Source: Ampullaceana balthica (Eukaryota; Mollusca; Gastropoda; Lymnaeidae). From it: DNA of 64,000 bases. Positions 24,337 through 36,175 of the stretch are shown piece after piece. The notes beneath the pieces were generated by a model, which saw only the letters and a program-made list of their open reading frames with translations, did no database searches and was not told the DNA's origin. Location of the stretch: contig CALYLW010001075.1 of NCBI GenBank assembly GCA_944989445.1, forward strand, positions 124,001 through 188,000, read 5' to 3'. How positions within the stretch are numbered: the stretch's first letter is position 1; every line of letters starts with the position of its first letter. The translations under genes and the position numbers were made by a program.

Positions 24337-24482
24337 TTATATGTAAGTTTAAAGACGTTGTGTGTACAACTCTGTCATTTTAAGCCTAAAACCGTTTAAA
24401 CACACACTTATATGTAAATTTAAAGACGTTTTATGTACAACTCTGTCATTTTAAGCCTAACGTCGTTTAAACACACACTTAT
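24337..24482. repeat. ~72-bp tandem duplication
   Basis: Two copies: the first starts ttatatgtaagtttaaagacg at 24337, the second ttatatgtaaatttaaagacg at about 24408. Both contain tacaactctgtcattttaag and end gtttaaacacacactta. It lies just past the ankyrin gene's stop codon, in what would be its 3' UTR. Confidence 0.9.
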
Positions 24483-24489
24483 AGGCATA

Positions 24490-24833
24490 TTTAATATTGG
24501 CTACTGCTAGAATTTAAAAAAAAATAAGTTTTTTTAAAAAGTTCTTATTTAATTTATATTTGTTAAACTAAACTCATAGAATACATTGCAATTATCTATT
24601 TATTATTATTATTAATATTATTTATTCTTTGTAAGTCATTGTTTCCTTAATCTAACATGCTATTATTTCTTTTTAAAAAACAAATTAAAACCCAATTAAA
24701 GTCACTATAAACCTCCAAATGAAAAAAAACCCAAATAATTTACAAAAAAAGTCTAAAAGATTTCTTTGTGGAAAGATAATTGGGAAAATCTGGGAATTAC
24801 AAGATCCTTGCTTGCATATACTGCACGCAAAAA
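24490..24833. other. Intergenic DNA
   Basis: AT-rich; no gene or clear repeat. Confidence 0.3.
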
Positions 24834-25611
24834 TAGGGCTGTTAACGATTAATTTTAATGTAATCGTTAACTTTTGAAAGAATTAACGATAAATAAATCG
24901 TTAATTTCAATTAAATCCAAAAATTAAAAGTTATGATGTCATAAGTCAAACTTATTAAGCGTTCTTGTTATAAATCTAAATAACACTGGAATGTATCCTT
25001 TAAATGTCATCTTTTAACCAACTACGCAAAAAGACAAGTGTGATGACATTATTTGGTTCAAGTGATGAGCGGGGCTAATTGACAATATAACCAGCCTAGC
25101 TGAACAATCATTCACATGGAACTTAGGTAACTGGTATGCACAAAACGGTCTTGGCAAGGAATGCCATTATCGGATATCGGTGTTCATTAAGTTTCCACCA
25201 TTGTAGAAGATTAATAGATCTAGGAACTTTCATCTCAATTTTGTAACGCAGTAATTCACCAGAAGAGCTGTCGTCATTTTATGTCTCTGAGTCAGACTTC
25301 ATTACTGCCATCAGCTAGTTTCTCTTTTTGTTTGGTTTGATAGGTAGGCGAAGTGTTTGTTCCACTGTAGGCAAACTTTATCAATATTTTGAAATTCCCG
25401 TCAGTCAAATAGTTTAAAACCAAAATATTCATGTAATCGTCAGGAAATGTGTTATTGTTTATCGGCTGCTATTTTTTATTATTGTATTTTTCTTTTTTAC
25501 TTTTTGAGTTACAATAATGTGTACGTGATGGGTCGATAAATCGTTAAAAAAGTTAATCGTTACATTTTTAGCGATTAATAGAGAAACTAATGGTTAATTT
25601 CCACAGCACTA
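24834..25611. mobile_element. Probable non-autonomous hAT element
   Basis: The left end TAGGGCTGTTAACGATTAAT and the inverted right end TAGTGCTGTGGAAATTA share TAG.GCTGT. Both subterminal regions are full of short TTAACGATTA/TAATCGTTAA palindromes, a feature of some hAT families. Flanks (CACGCAAA left, CACGAATT right) are similar but not an exact 8-bp duplication, so the ends may be off by some bases. Confidence 0.5.
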
Positions 25612-26119
25612 CACGAATTAATTTTTATTATCTTATATAGTGTCACAATAAAATGTATGCTCTCTTTCAATGACCATAACACCAAAAGTTATTATTATAA
25701 AGAAAAGATTCATAACTTGAAATACTGTGAACAAATGTAGACAGCAGCTACGAAAGAGTTTAAATTGGTGGCAATTATGGTCAATGCACAGCTGACAAAG
25801 AAAACTTACTTAATCCAACATTTTTCTAATCGTTTCAATTACTATGTCGGAATATTATTCCATTGACTGCTCTCAATTCATTGATTGTAGCTAGTTTTAT
25901 GGTGTCATCATTGTGTTTAACATGCCCCTAAAAACAAAACAAAAAACCCATGGGAGTTAAATCCAGTGAACGTGAATATTACATGGTACTTCTTATTCGT
26001 CCTACCCATCTGTTTGTCTCTTGGCTGTCAAGATAGACCATTACATCGAGATGGTAGTGTGGATGTATTCCATCATACTAAAAGTACCATTAATCATTCC
26101 TAGACATCTTTTGTATGCG
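25612..26119. other. Intergenic DNA
   Basis: No gene recognised; may include the decayed 3' part of the Tc1/mariner-like copy that follows. Confidence 0.3.
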
Positions 26120-26570
26120 TGGCCTAGCAGATTCTTGTTGCAATTTGAGGTAATTTGCACCATTCACATTGTTGTGAATGAATAAAGGTCCATTTAAATA
26201 AATGCTGACCAATCATACCAAACTGTAACCCCTGCGATGATAAAATGATGTTCCACTGTCACATGAGGACTGTCAACTGCCCAATAGGTGCAATTGTGAC
26301 GATTAATTGAATCATTAGCCTCATCAGTCCAAAGAATCACGTTTGGGAAAAGTGTGTCCTCTTCAACATTTTCTTGAAGTGATTCACAAAATTATTGAAT
26401 TCTCCTGTAATAATCAGCTTCATTTAGGCGTGAAAAAATCTAGGAATTAATCTTCACCATTGAGGTCGATTTAAAATGCATGGAAACTCGATTCAGAACG
26501 TTCGTCTCAGGACCCACTTGCCGAACTGATTTTTTAATGCGGTTGCTGAAATCCCTCAATGACGTCTGTA
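26120..26570 (-). pseudogene. Tc1/mariner-like transposase fragment
   Basis: Minus-strand translation gives, in order, an HTH-like stretch, LNEADYYRRIQ, a stop, FCESLQENVEEDTLFPNV, ILWTDEAND, INRHNCTYWAVDSPHVTVEH, and GVTVWYD. This is the DDE-transposase pattern around the first catalytic aspartate (WTDEA in many family members). Several stops are present and the C-terminal catalytic residues are not recognisable, so it is a dead fragment. No terminal inverted repeats were identified. Confidence 0.8.
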
Positions 26571-26809
26571 GATCTTGTGAGAAAAGGGGATGACATTGGT
26601 CTCCCGGAATGGTTTTATAAGACCATATTTATCTGTTCCTTTTTCCTAAAACCTATCTGGTTTTTGAGAAGTTGTGATTCTCTTTTACGTATCTCGTGGA
26701 AACTACACTGTAAACCATTTTTGCTCGTATGTTCTTGGTCTTCTATTACAAGTAGCACTGTATAATGAATTTTCTCTCCTCAAAATGGTATACCTATTCT
26801 TTCATGTGT

Positions 26810-28430
26810 CAAGTCCCCAGGGTTGGACATCATCCCAGCTGAATTATACAAGACAGGGGACATGGCGAACCTCAGAAAGCTTCATGACATTTTGTTATTG
26901 ATGTAGCAGAAAGAGTTATTATTGAAACTTTTAAAGATACTTCTATATTTCAACAGTACAAGCGCAACTGGAATTGTCAAGCCTCCGATAATTATCGTGG
27001 TAATTTATTAATATCAATTGATGGGAAAATATTTGCCATAATCATTTTAAATAAATAAATGTAAGTCTTTAACAGGGACTACTACCAAAAAGCCAGTGAA
27101 GACTAGGAAACAAACCTCGGGCTACAGAAATGGTAATTATATCGAGTCAGTTGCAAGAAAACTGTCAAAAAAACGTGGACGTCTTTTTCATATAGATCAA
27201 CCCAAGTAAAGCATGTTATAACGTCTGTATATAAGAAATGTGGAAAAGTATGGCCAATTATGGTTATTACAAGAATGTTTATAACCATTGTAATAAAGTT
27301 TGATGATGACATACAGGCTCGGGTCCTGGACAGCGGAGAAGCAACTTAAACTTTACAGTAACTTATGTTTTAAAGCAGGATTGTGTTCTGGCCTTTTCAA
27401 TATTAAGTTTCATTTTCTCCGCCATGCTGTCGTTGTAGTTAAATTGCGTTTTACATTATTTATTGCTGTGATGGTTAATTATGCAATCTAAAGAGGCTAT
27501 AAGGAATACAAGATCAAGTCAGAAATCATCATGGACATTCTTTTTTGTGAATATTGTGCCATAAGCTCTGACTCAGAAGAACACAACGCTGTGTAGATAC
27601 ATTGCCCAGTGCGTGATCAAACTAAGGATTCAACATCAGAACGCTGAAGAGAGGATCTCTGTACCAGCGGGGCAAAGCAAGCCCTACATGGAGTATACAA
27701 TAATCATAATAGAATCAAAATCACCGTTAGTGAGCCGTTTCACCTCCTTGGCAGCAAAAAGTCTCAAAATTCCAAACTTTCGTTCTGTATCACATTTTCT
27801 GGAAAAGCATAGGGATCATCATTCAAGCCAAAAGCGAAAGTATAAGAGCTGTTGTTTTTATTCCAATATAAGCATGTAAAACATGGACCATGTACCAATG
27901 GCATTCGAGGTTGGTGAATAACTTTTACACCAAAAGCCTAAAGAAAGTTATCAACATAAAATGGCATTAAAAAATTCCAGACATTCGAATATGTTTATGT
28001 GCTGGAGATTCAAGTCAGATGTACTGCAAACGACGCTAAGCTAGGCACACCATGCGCTTACCAGACAATCGGCACCTAAGTAAGCTCTTCTATGGCAAGA
28101 TTACTGAAGGACATAGAGTGTGCGGGAGCTAAATTTGCCACAAATATTCGCTCAAGATTGCATTAAGGTGTCAAAGAATAGGATATAAGAGGCAGCCGAC
28201 TACGATCGAGCCCCCATGGTGCCTTTGGAATAGCGCTACAGTCCGTAAAACAAGCAGTCAAAAGACGGCAAAATCAAAACTACAGGCAATTAAGGTTGTT
28301 GCTTGATACCTCAATGATGACAACCTAACATCCTTTTGTCTGCCAAGATCACACACTTCTCAGGCATGAATACGTCTAATATGCCACCAAATGATACATA
28401 AAACTGTCATAACAGATTGCTAATGTAACA
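26810..28430 (+). pseudogene. LINE reverse transcriptase remnant (fragment 1)
   Basis: Scattered frames match one LINE type in order. KSPGLDIIPAELYKTGD is at 26812, KDTSIFQQYKRNWN then DNYRGNLLISIDGKIFA at about 26930-27030, a palm-like KYGQLWLL region at about 27250, DDIQARVLDSGEAT at about 27305, and a C-terminal MRLPDNRHLSKLFYGKITEG region at about 28050. A stretch at the end recalls the family's C-terminal finger. The reading frame is broken many times. It is the same broad group as the LINE at 56.45-58.75 kb (large EN/RT elements common in lophotrochozoans); the exact clade was not resolved. Confidence 0.75.
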
Positions 28431-28917
28431 AAAAAAGCGTTCGTCGATCTTAACTAACAAACAACAATGAATCCATAGGTGCAGGCTTTTACTGTGAGAT
28501 CAAGCTGCTAGTGGTATAGTTCCTGAACATTTTAAAATAGTAATACATTAAGAAATAATCAATCAGTCAATAACTTTATCAATGACAAGGCAATTCATTT
28601 CTTAAGTGTAAGTAGGCTAGAAATATTTACAACCGATTTTAGGTATTTTATGATCCACACGTCCTCTTGATTTAATTAAAAATCATAAAACAATAGCTCC
28701 ATTTTCATTATGATTCAAAACTTTTGTTACGTGTTCAGTATGGAAAGCACGATTATCTGTCGTAAACGATAGTTTTCATTTTGACAAAAAAATAGCGTTA
28801 ATTATTTTAACAATAATATTTTCTATAAACGTTTGATTAAGAAAAAAAAACAATAAAAATATGTTACTATGCAAAATGTACTGTTTACAAAGTCTCACAC
28901 CTTTAAAAAAATTACTA
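28431..28917. other. Intergenic DNA
   Basis: AT-rich, no gene recognised. Confidence 0.3.
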
Positions 28918-29386
28918 TCGGACCTCGCTAAGTCAAACTTCCCTAAGTCGAAAACCTCCCTATATCGAATATATTATTAAGTTCCGGCCTAATTCAGTAA
29001 GACTAATGTATTTAAGATCTCATTAACTCCAAGATGTTCTGCTTCCAAACACCGTAAGCCAAATTTTCCAAAGTTTTTGGGTAAAAATAGAAAAGGAAAA
29101 ATCTTAATTCCCCATCCCACCGTGGAGGGAGTCAAGTGTGGGGGGGGGATTTCTCAGTGGTGTCGGTAATATCAAAGCTAAGTCGGCTTCCTTTCATATG
29201 AAACATCAGACACCGCCTCTCCTTCCTGTTAAGCCTTCTCACTTGTAAGGCTCCCCCCCCCCACTTTTAAAATCAAAATTGTCCTTGATTAATCTGCTCC
29301 TATTACTCCATATTTTCTAACTCGAAAACTCCGTAAGTGTAATTTTTTTCGGGTCAATTTGCGTTCGACTTAGAGAGGTCCGACTG
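28918..29386. mobile_element. Non-autonomous Tigger/pogo-like element
   Basis: The left end TCGGACCTCGCTAAGTCAAA and the inverted right end CAGTCGGACCTCTCTAAGTCGA are clearly related; the left appears to lack the terminal CAG. TA dinucleotides flank both sides (28916-28917 and 29387-29388). Two opposed poly-G/poly-C runs occur inside (about 29138 and 29252). No transposase was found. Confidence 0.7.
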
Positions 29387-29388
29387 TA

Positions 29389-29783
29389 TAAACTTAACAA
29401 AAATTATATTTAAACAAATGTTTTTAAACTTATATTAATACAATTTTCAATAAAAATAAAACATAACAGTTTTATTTATTTTTTTCTTAAATAATACACA
29501 TAAATCCTTGCATCGGGAAATGGACCTCAGGTTAAAAGGACATGGTAAAAATGCTTACGATTGTTTAAATTTTATGTTTATTTAATTATTTACTAATTTA
29601 AACATATGAAGAGCTCACGGGAAGAAACGGCTATGTCACATTTTTGTAGTTGTGAGATATTCAAGTTTTAAAGTTAAAAATTATACATATTTCTTAAAAT
29701 TAACTAAATAGATTTGAATTTTTAATTGGGTTAGAGATATTTTTTTTTCATGAAACCTCATTCAGAGCATTCTATTTATGACC
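29389..29783. other. Intergenic DNA
   Basis: No gene recognised. It contains a gggaagaaacg.ctatgt phrase near 29620 also seen at about 5117-5140 and 14950, probably an old dispersed repeat. Confidence 0.35.
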
Positions 29784-29791
29784 CTCTATCA

Positions 29792-32252
29792 CAGTGGTTC
29801 CTAACCTTTTGGGGTCCATGCACCCCTTCAGATGCCCAAACAAAGTTCATGCACCCCCTCGTGAAACTTGCAGAAAATGCATAATAAACTATGTTTATTT
29901 TAGGAACATAACAGTTTTGACAATAGGCAACAGGGAATTTAAACGGAGATCTGCTGCTTCTTATGATCAATCGGCGATTTAAATCTGGGGACTGTTTTGT
30001 ACAAATCAACTCTCATTTCAGCCTCTGCATTCAACTTATTCCTTTCCTTGGTTTTAATCGTCAAAGGTGTGGAGAATCCTGCTTCACAGAGATAGGTTGT
30101 GACAAATGGAAGGAGAGTCAGTACTGCCCTATTGGCTATTTGTGGGTAGGAATTTAGCTGGGCGCACCAAAATTCAATCAAGGTATTGCAACTGAAGGCA
30201 CTCCTCAGTACTTCTCTGGTTCTCAAATCAATCAGGTCATCTTTAGCAAGGTCACTGTCATCAATGTTGTCCAAGTCACAGAGAAAAGGATTGCGAATCC
30301 AAAGGTCTTTCCTAGCAATTTCTTGACAGAAATACCCATCAAAGGACCTTTGCAATGTTGAAAGGTGCTCTGAAATTTCCCCTTTGATGTTGTCGGGCAG
30401 TGATCCCTCAGTGCTTCCTTCTGCAGCAGATATTACAACTTCATCCAAGAATGGAAAGTTGGCCAAGTTGGACTTTTCAAGTCGTCATTAGAATAGTGGC
30501 AGTTTGTTAAGGAAGGCTTGCAATCTCTTAGTAGCATCCATTACTGTCAAAGCAGGTCCTTGGAGAGATATGTTCAACTCATTTAAGATGGTGAAGATGT
30601 CAGCCAGGTATGCCAAGTAATGAATGAAATTTTCACAGTCAAACTTGTCAGGAAGGTCACTCTCTTTTTCTCGCAAGAAAATGGCAAGCTCCACTCTCGG
30701 TTCTACTAACCGAGAAAGTATCCGGCCCCTGGACAACCAGCGCACCTCAGTGTGTTGGCAGAACTTGATGCTCAGAGCCCACCTCCTGACAGAACAACTT
30801 GAATAGGCAGTGGTTCAAGGCATGTGAGCAGATAAAATTTACAACTTGGACTACAGTAGAAAGAACTGACTTCAAGGTTGGAGGTAGATTTTTGCATGCC
30901 AGGGCCTGGCGATGAAGGATACACTGTGTAGTAACAATATCTGGAATTTCATTTTTACCAGTGCTAAAAATCCTGACTTATTACCGAGCATGTAGGGAGC
31001 ACCGTCTGTGCAAATTGAAGAAATTCTTGAAGTCCAATCAAACTGGTTTTCAGTGAAGAATGCCCTGACTAGCTGCTGCACATCAACAGCTTTGCTAGTA
31101 GCTAAGAGTGGCTTACAAAAGAGAAATTCCTCCTTCAGCAATCCACTGTGAACATATCTCCCAAATGCAAGAATCTGACTGCATTGTGCTACATCAGTTG
31201 ATTCATCCAGCTTCATGCTAAATAGAAAAGGACTGCTTCTCATCTTGCACAAGACTTGATGCAGAAAGTCTGCAGCCATGCCACTAATCCTGGAATGAAT
31301 AGTGTTATTGGACAAAGGAACTCTCTCAACCTGCTTCCTCTGCTGGTGACTGGTGACCACACATCAGTTCCACCATCTCCAGAGCACAAGGCTTCACCAA
31401 AGTTTCTCCAATGGTGTGGGGCCTGGGGCTTCTTGTTTTTTGCAATAAGATATGCAACCTTGAATGATGCCTCCAGTGCAGGTTTATGTGACAAAGAAAA
31501 TCTTGGTCAAGGTACCTGAGGTCAAGAAGCGAGCTCTCTTCTGCTTGAAGACCTCGACACTTTCCTTGGAATTGGATGGATGAACTTTCTCCAAGTGCTC
31601 TCGGAGTCTAACAGGCTTCATGTTGTCATTGCACAGAATTTTTCCACAGTGGAAGAACTGAGGCTTTTGTGTTCAATCTCTCTCTCTCTCTTTTATATTT
31701 ATTAACGATTTTGAGGGGGTGATGACAATCGGAAAGTCGTACCAGTCACAGGCAAATTTTTAATTGACGAAGTTGATGTTTTTAATGACCGGAATTGGAT
31801 GCTCAACTCAAGATTTTAGGTTTCAATGACGAATAATGGCTTACAATTAACGTTTTTAAGACCTTTGCAGCGTACAGGGCAATAAAAGTAAAGGAAACAA
31901 ATCCCAACGTTTACATCCACTCAAAACAGTGAGAGGGTCACCGGAAGCCATATATCTGACGTATTTGATGACAAAATTAAATTATTTTTAGAAAAATGTG
32001 ACGTAAAACACGAAATTCCCAGGAACATGCACGAACCAGTATCAAAAAGGTTGTAGGCTATATGGGCGCCCTTTGACGCTGCATGCCTGGCTTATGGTTT
32101 ACATTTTCATATTATCAGTTTTTATTTCTTTTTTTTTCCTTCTGTTTCTTTTCTTCCTCTTTTTCTTTTTTTTCGCTGAATCGTTCATGCACCCCCTGGA
32201 ACCTGCTCATGCACCCCTTGGGGGTGCATGCACCACTGGTTAGGAACCCCTG
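29792..32252 (-). mobile_element. hAT transposon, full-length but inactive (2461 bp)
   Basis: The ends are CAGTGGTTCCTAACCTTTTG and, inverted, CAGGGGTTCCTAACCAGTGG, each followed by copies of a gcatgcacccc phrase. The exact 8-bp duplication CTCTATCA flanks both ends (29784-29791 and 32253-32260). The transposase frame inside is on the minus strand. Confidence 0.95.
29939..31670 (-). pseudogene. hAT transposase of the ZBED5/FAM200-like group, broken
   Basis: In coding order (right to left): a BED finger near 31590-31670 (FFHCGKILC, then MKPVRLREHLEKVHP, giving the cysteine pair and histidine pair); PALEASFKVAYLIAKNKKP; a segment with FSMKLDESTDVAQCSQ; TDGAPYMLGNKSGF; VRWLSRGRIL then FLREKESDLPDKF; and the C-terminal dimerisation region VLTLLPFVTTYLCEAGFS then KERNKLNAEAEMR ending near 29945. 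All major parts of a ~600-residue enzyme are present but at least three frameshifts or stops separate them (near 31500, 31240-31360, 30800 and 30480). It lies inside the intact ends of the element. Confidence 0.9.
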
Positions 32253-32260
32253 CTCTATCA

Positions 32261-33072
32261 GATACAGGGTGTAACTAAAAAATGTCAAAAATGTCACTAA
32301 GCCGTTTTTTTCCTTGTGGTCTTCAAATATCTTCTATATCTATATTTTAAAAAATGTGTGTGTCTATTTGTCATTTATTTTTTACTACAAAGTTCAGCAA
32401 AACGTCATGAGACTTTGCAGGTTGTTGACTAAATTCAAATTAAGTTTACAGTCATAACTTTTGACTCAAATTGGGTCACGAGTATAAAGTATCGTCTTGT
32501 CCTTGCATTAGCTAAATAGAAACAATTTAAAAATTGGTTTTTGGGTAAATTTATAGATCTTGTTTAAACATGGTCAATAAAACTAGTTGTCCCATATCAA
32601 AATATTTCAGGGTATTAAACTCCCAATGATCATGCATTATTTAACATAAACCCAAAATCATTTATGTTGTTGCCGTAAACGCCTAAGACTTTATTCCCAA
32701 TTATAAAATATACTGTCTTGACTGATGTTGATACATGTTCATCATAATCAATATTAAAATCTACATAGAACTTGAACTATATATCTTAGACGGTTATGAT
32801 TTTGGAGCCCTTTATGATGTTTGTTTTGTTTTTAAAATTTAGTAAATATAGTATATACATATTATTTTATTCATCCAATCGGAATCAAACTTTGGAAGAT
32901 TGTTGTGTTTTGAAAACAACTACACAGTAGTTAATTTGAATTTACTTTTTTCGGAGTTTGTTTTAACGTATGACTGTTAAATTAGTTGTTGAATAAAAAT
33001 GTATAATTGCTCTATGAAATTATTTCTTGAACACTAAGTAATCATTTCCAGTACATAATTTGTATTTTCCAG
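32261..33072. other. Intergenic DNA, possibly an intron
   Basis: No coding region was recognised; it precedes the candidate splice acceptor at 33070-33072. Confidence 0.3.
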
Positions 33073-33193
33073 TATTAACAATTTTAACATTGGAAATATT
33101 GAGAACTATGTCGGAGAAGGAACCATCAACTTAATACAAAGGGGAATTAAAAGAAACAGAATACCAGAACCAGGAAGTAGGAAAAGGAAATAG
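33073..33193 (+). CDS. Candidate orphan terminal exon with RHIM-like motif
   Basis: A good 3' splice site (tgtattttccag, ending 33072) is followed by a 39-codon frame ending in TAG at 33191-33193. There is no in-frame ATG, so it would have to be the last exon of a spliced gene. Its first residues include NNFNIGNIENYVGEG, followed by a basic tail with GIKRNRIPEP and RKRK. The core N-I-G-x-x-x-N-Y-V loosely resembles RHIM amyloid motifs ([I/V]-Q-[I/V]-G-x-x-N-x-[hydrophobic]), but the key Gln is Asn and the spacing differs by a residue. Upstream exons were not found; the ankyrin gene ~9 kb upstream is on the same strand but has its own stop. Existence as a real exon is uncertain. Confidence 0.35.
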
Positions 33194-34320
33194 CCCAAAG
33201 CGACCCCACAATTATTTGTAAGTATTTAAATCTACAGGTGAAGTTATTGCATTTAGTATGAATGTTTTATCATTTTAATGGCAAGTTACATAGTTATAGT
33301 CAAGGCAAGCTGAATTGTGATATGGTAAACCCGTTCTTATCGTTTGTTAATTGTTTAAAATTATAGACCTGATTCATAACGGTGTGGTATAATCTATTTG
33401 TTGTGACTCTTTATGTTTCAGCAGACAGTAAATATTACATATATGACAGTTGAGTTTAAAAATAAAATGCTTGACCAACTTCTACCTAGAATGCTGGGGT
33501 TCTGTTAATACATGCATACACATATATCTATTTTTGTATACATAGATGTTTACATGTTCGACTCGTATGTTATTATAAAACATTCATTAGACTACAAACA
33601 AAAGTCTGCAGGGTTCTTGTCGGTCTTCCCGATACTCTTATCTCACTTGTTTAAATTTCAATTAAGTTAGTTATGATTTTGATGAGTTTAAGGAATATTT
33701 ATATAATTTGTAAATACTCCAGTTGTGTTTATCTTGAAATATTTTTTATTACCTACTAAATATAGAAATATAATATTTTGGCACGCATTTTAAAACAATT
33801 TACATTTTATTTTCAATCAAGTCATGTTGATGTCAACATATCTAAACTTAGCCAAGCTTTCGACAAACAATCGTGGAATCATTTTCTCCTCATCGAAGCA
33901 AAGTGTGTTAGTACCCTGCGTTTTTTATAATGTGAAAGTAAATAAAACTACAAAAAATACATACTGTCATGTGAAAAATGTTTTTACATTAATATTGTTT
34001 TTAAAACTAATTCTTGTAAAGCATTTTTACAGCCATGTATTACTCAGTATTAATACACCATGATTTTGGAGCTATATAAAACTAATTTCCTGATTTGTTC
34101 TTTATACACAGCTAATGTTTCTTAATATTAACTAAATATGTATCCTTATCTTATCCTTAGCACAAAATGTATTTAACACTTTAAAAAGATACATTGATTC
34201 AATATTATATGGTATGCCCTGTGCAGACATTGTTTTTTTTTACAGCCTTACACAGATGTAAAAATGCCAATGACTATAAACAAGAGAAATAGTTTTATAA
34301 ATAAATATGTGTGTATCTTT
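33194..34320. other. Intergenic DNA
   Basis: AT-rich; no gene recognised. The open frame at 33824-34063 has no domain. A short (TA)n run at about 34317-34338 precedes family B. Confidence 0.3.
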
Positions 34321-34336
34321 ATATATATATATATAT

Positions 34337-36175
34337 ACTAGCAAAATACCCGCGCTCTGCTGCGAAAGTTAGGACTTTAGTTGAATCCCCGTTTCACACT
34401 TATTCAAAACACCAATAGATTTCAGTCTGGATCATGATTGATATACCTGTTTGTCAATATTTGTCAAGGTCATGTAAAATAAAATGGGTACTAAAACGAC
34501 ATTACGGGTCCCCATGCAAAATGGTTGCAGGATGTGCATATCTCATAAGGTCTGAGTATTTCAATCTAGGTCATGATAGAGATACGTGTCTATATTTATT
34601 TAAATTATTTAAAATCTAAAGGTAACAAAGCTTTAAATGTTTATGAAAAAAATATGTTGGGTCCCGGCCCCGAAGGAACAGACGTTAGAAGTTCATTACC
34701 CTATAGCATTTTATTTTATTTTATTTAAAAAAAATCAAATTTGGCCATAGTTCATCCATTTACCCAGTAGCCACATTTTAAATTACTTTTTATATAACTA
34801 ATGTTAAAATATGGCATACGGGCCCCCTGCCCCGAAAAAGTGGTGCTTTTTTAAAATTTTACTTTTAATGCCAGAAACCATCGCTGGAATGTAGCCAAAA
34901 ACTTCCTAAAGTTTAATAGCCGTGGGATGAATAAAATACATTTACAATTAATACGTCTTTTTAAAAAAAACTAAAATAAGGGCCGTAGGTCCTATCTGTT
35001 TAATATGTATAGTACAAAACTAAAGCTTATTTCAATTTGGATTATGATGAATATATTTGTCAGTAAACACTTTTTTTTTAAAATTGAGTGAAATCGAATG
35101 GTTAAAATGTCTTAAACGTTTCCAAAAAAGAGATTAGGGGCCCTCGGCTACAAAATATTGAAAAAATATAATTTTAATGCCCTAACGAATTTTAATATAG
35201 GCCATCAAGTTGTTATCTTCTAAGTTTCGTAAAAATACATTTACACAGTATCCAAAGTTTTTTATTTGTAATTTAGCTCATATAAGTTAAAAATATTACT
35301 TTAGTGTCCCGCGCCCCCAGTGAGTGTAATGAAACAAAAAAAATTCGCCTGTTACCATCCCGGGAGTGTACTCAACAACTTTCCAAAATCTCATGCTTCT
35401 AAGTACACAGGAAAATGGAGAATCTGTGTTGATTAACTTTTTATATAAGAAAAAAAATTGGGCCCCGCCCCAGTGAGTGAAAATTTAAATATTTGTTGGC
35501 CTGTTACCATCGCGGGAGTTTACTCAATAATTTTCAAAAGTTTCATGCTTTTACCTACACGGGAAATCAGAGAATTAAATTTGAGTCAGTTTTTACATAA
35601 GAATAGTACATTTGGGCCCCCCGGCCCCCAGTTAGTTATAATTTAAATATTTTGTTTTGCATGCTACCATCGAGGGAGTGGGCTTAACAAATTCCCAAAG
35701 TTTCATGTTTCTACCTATACAGGAAAATGGAGAATAAGGCCATTTTCAGTAAAAGGAGAAAAAACGCTTTTTGGCCCCCGGCCCCCATGAGAGTGAATTT
35801 TAAAATTCTTTTACGCCAATTTGCTTTGCGAGAGGGTACTCAAAAACTTCCCAAAGTTTCATACTTCTACCTACACTGGAAAATGGAGAATTCGTGATTA
35901 GTCAGTTTTTAATATTAGAAAATAATTCCTTTGGGCCCCCGGCCCCCAGTAAGTGTTAATTGAAATATTTTGTTCGCCTGTTACCATTGCGGAAGTGTAC
36001 TTATCAACTACTCAAAGTTTCATGCTTCTACCTACATGGGAAATATAAGAATTTGTGATTTTCAGTTTTTATATAGCTCATTTAAGGAAAAATTCCAATT
36101 GATCCCCCGGCCCCCAGTATTTGATAATTAAATATTTTTTGCCTATTAACATCGTGGAAATGTACTCAACAGCAT
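34337..36175 (+). repeat. Family B repeat, long copy with tandem monomers
   Basis: The copy begins actagcaaaatacccgcgct with a CCCGC motif right after a (TA)n tract. It contains non-tandem sequence matching 2885-3160 at about 35035-35300. From about 35300 to 36170 there are five or six ~150-bp monomers (ccccagtgagtg, ttaccatcgcgggagtgtac, ttccaaaatctcatgcttct, acctacacgggaa). Monomers differ by small indels. Open frames here (34434-34619, 35458-35646) belong to the repeat. Confidence 0.78.

Noticed and set aside
31256..31519. Plus-strand 87-residue frame
   Set aside because: Antisense shadow of the hAT transposase.
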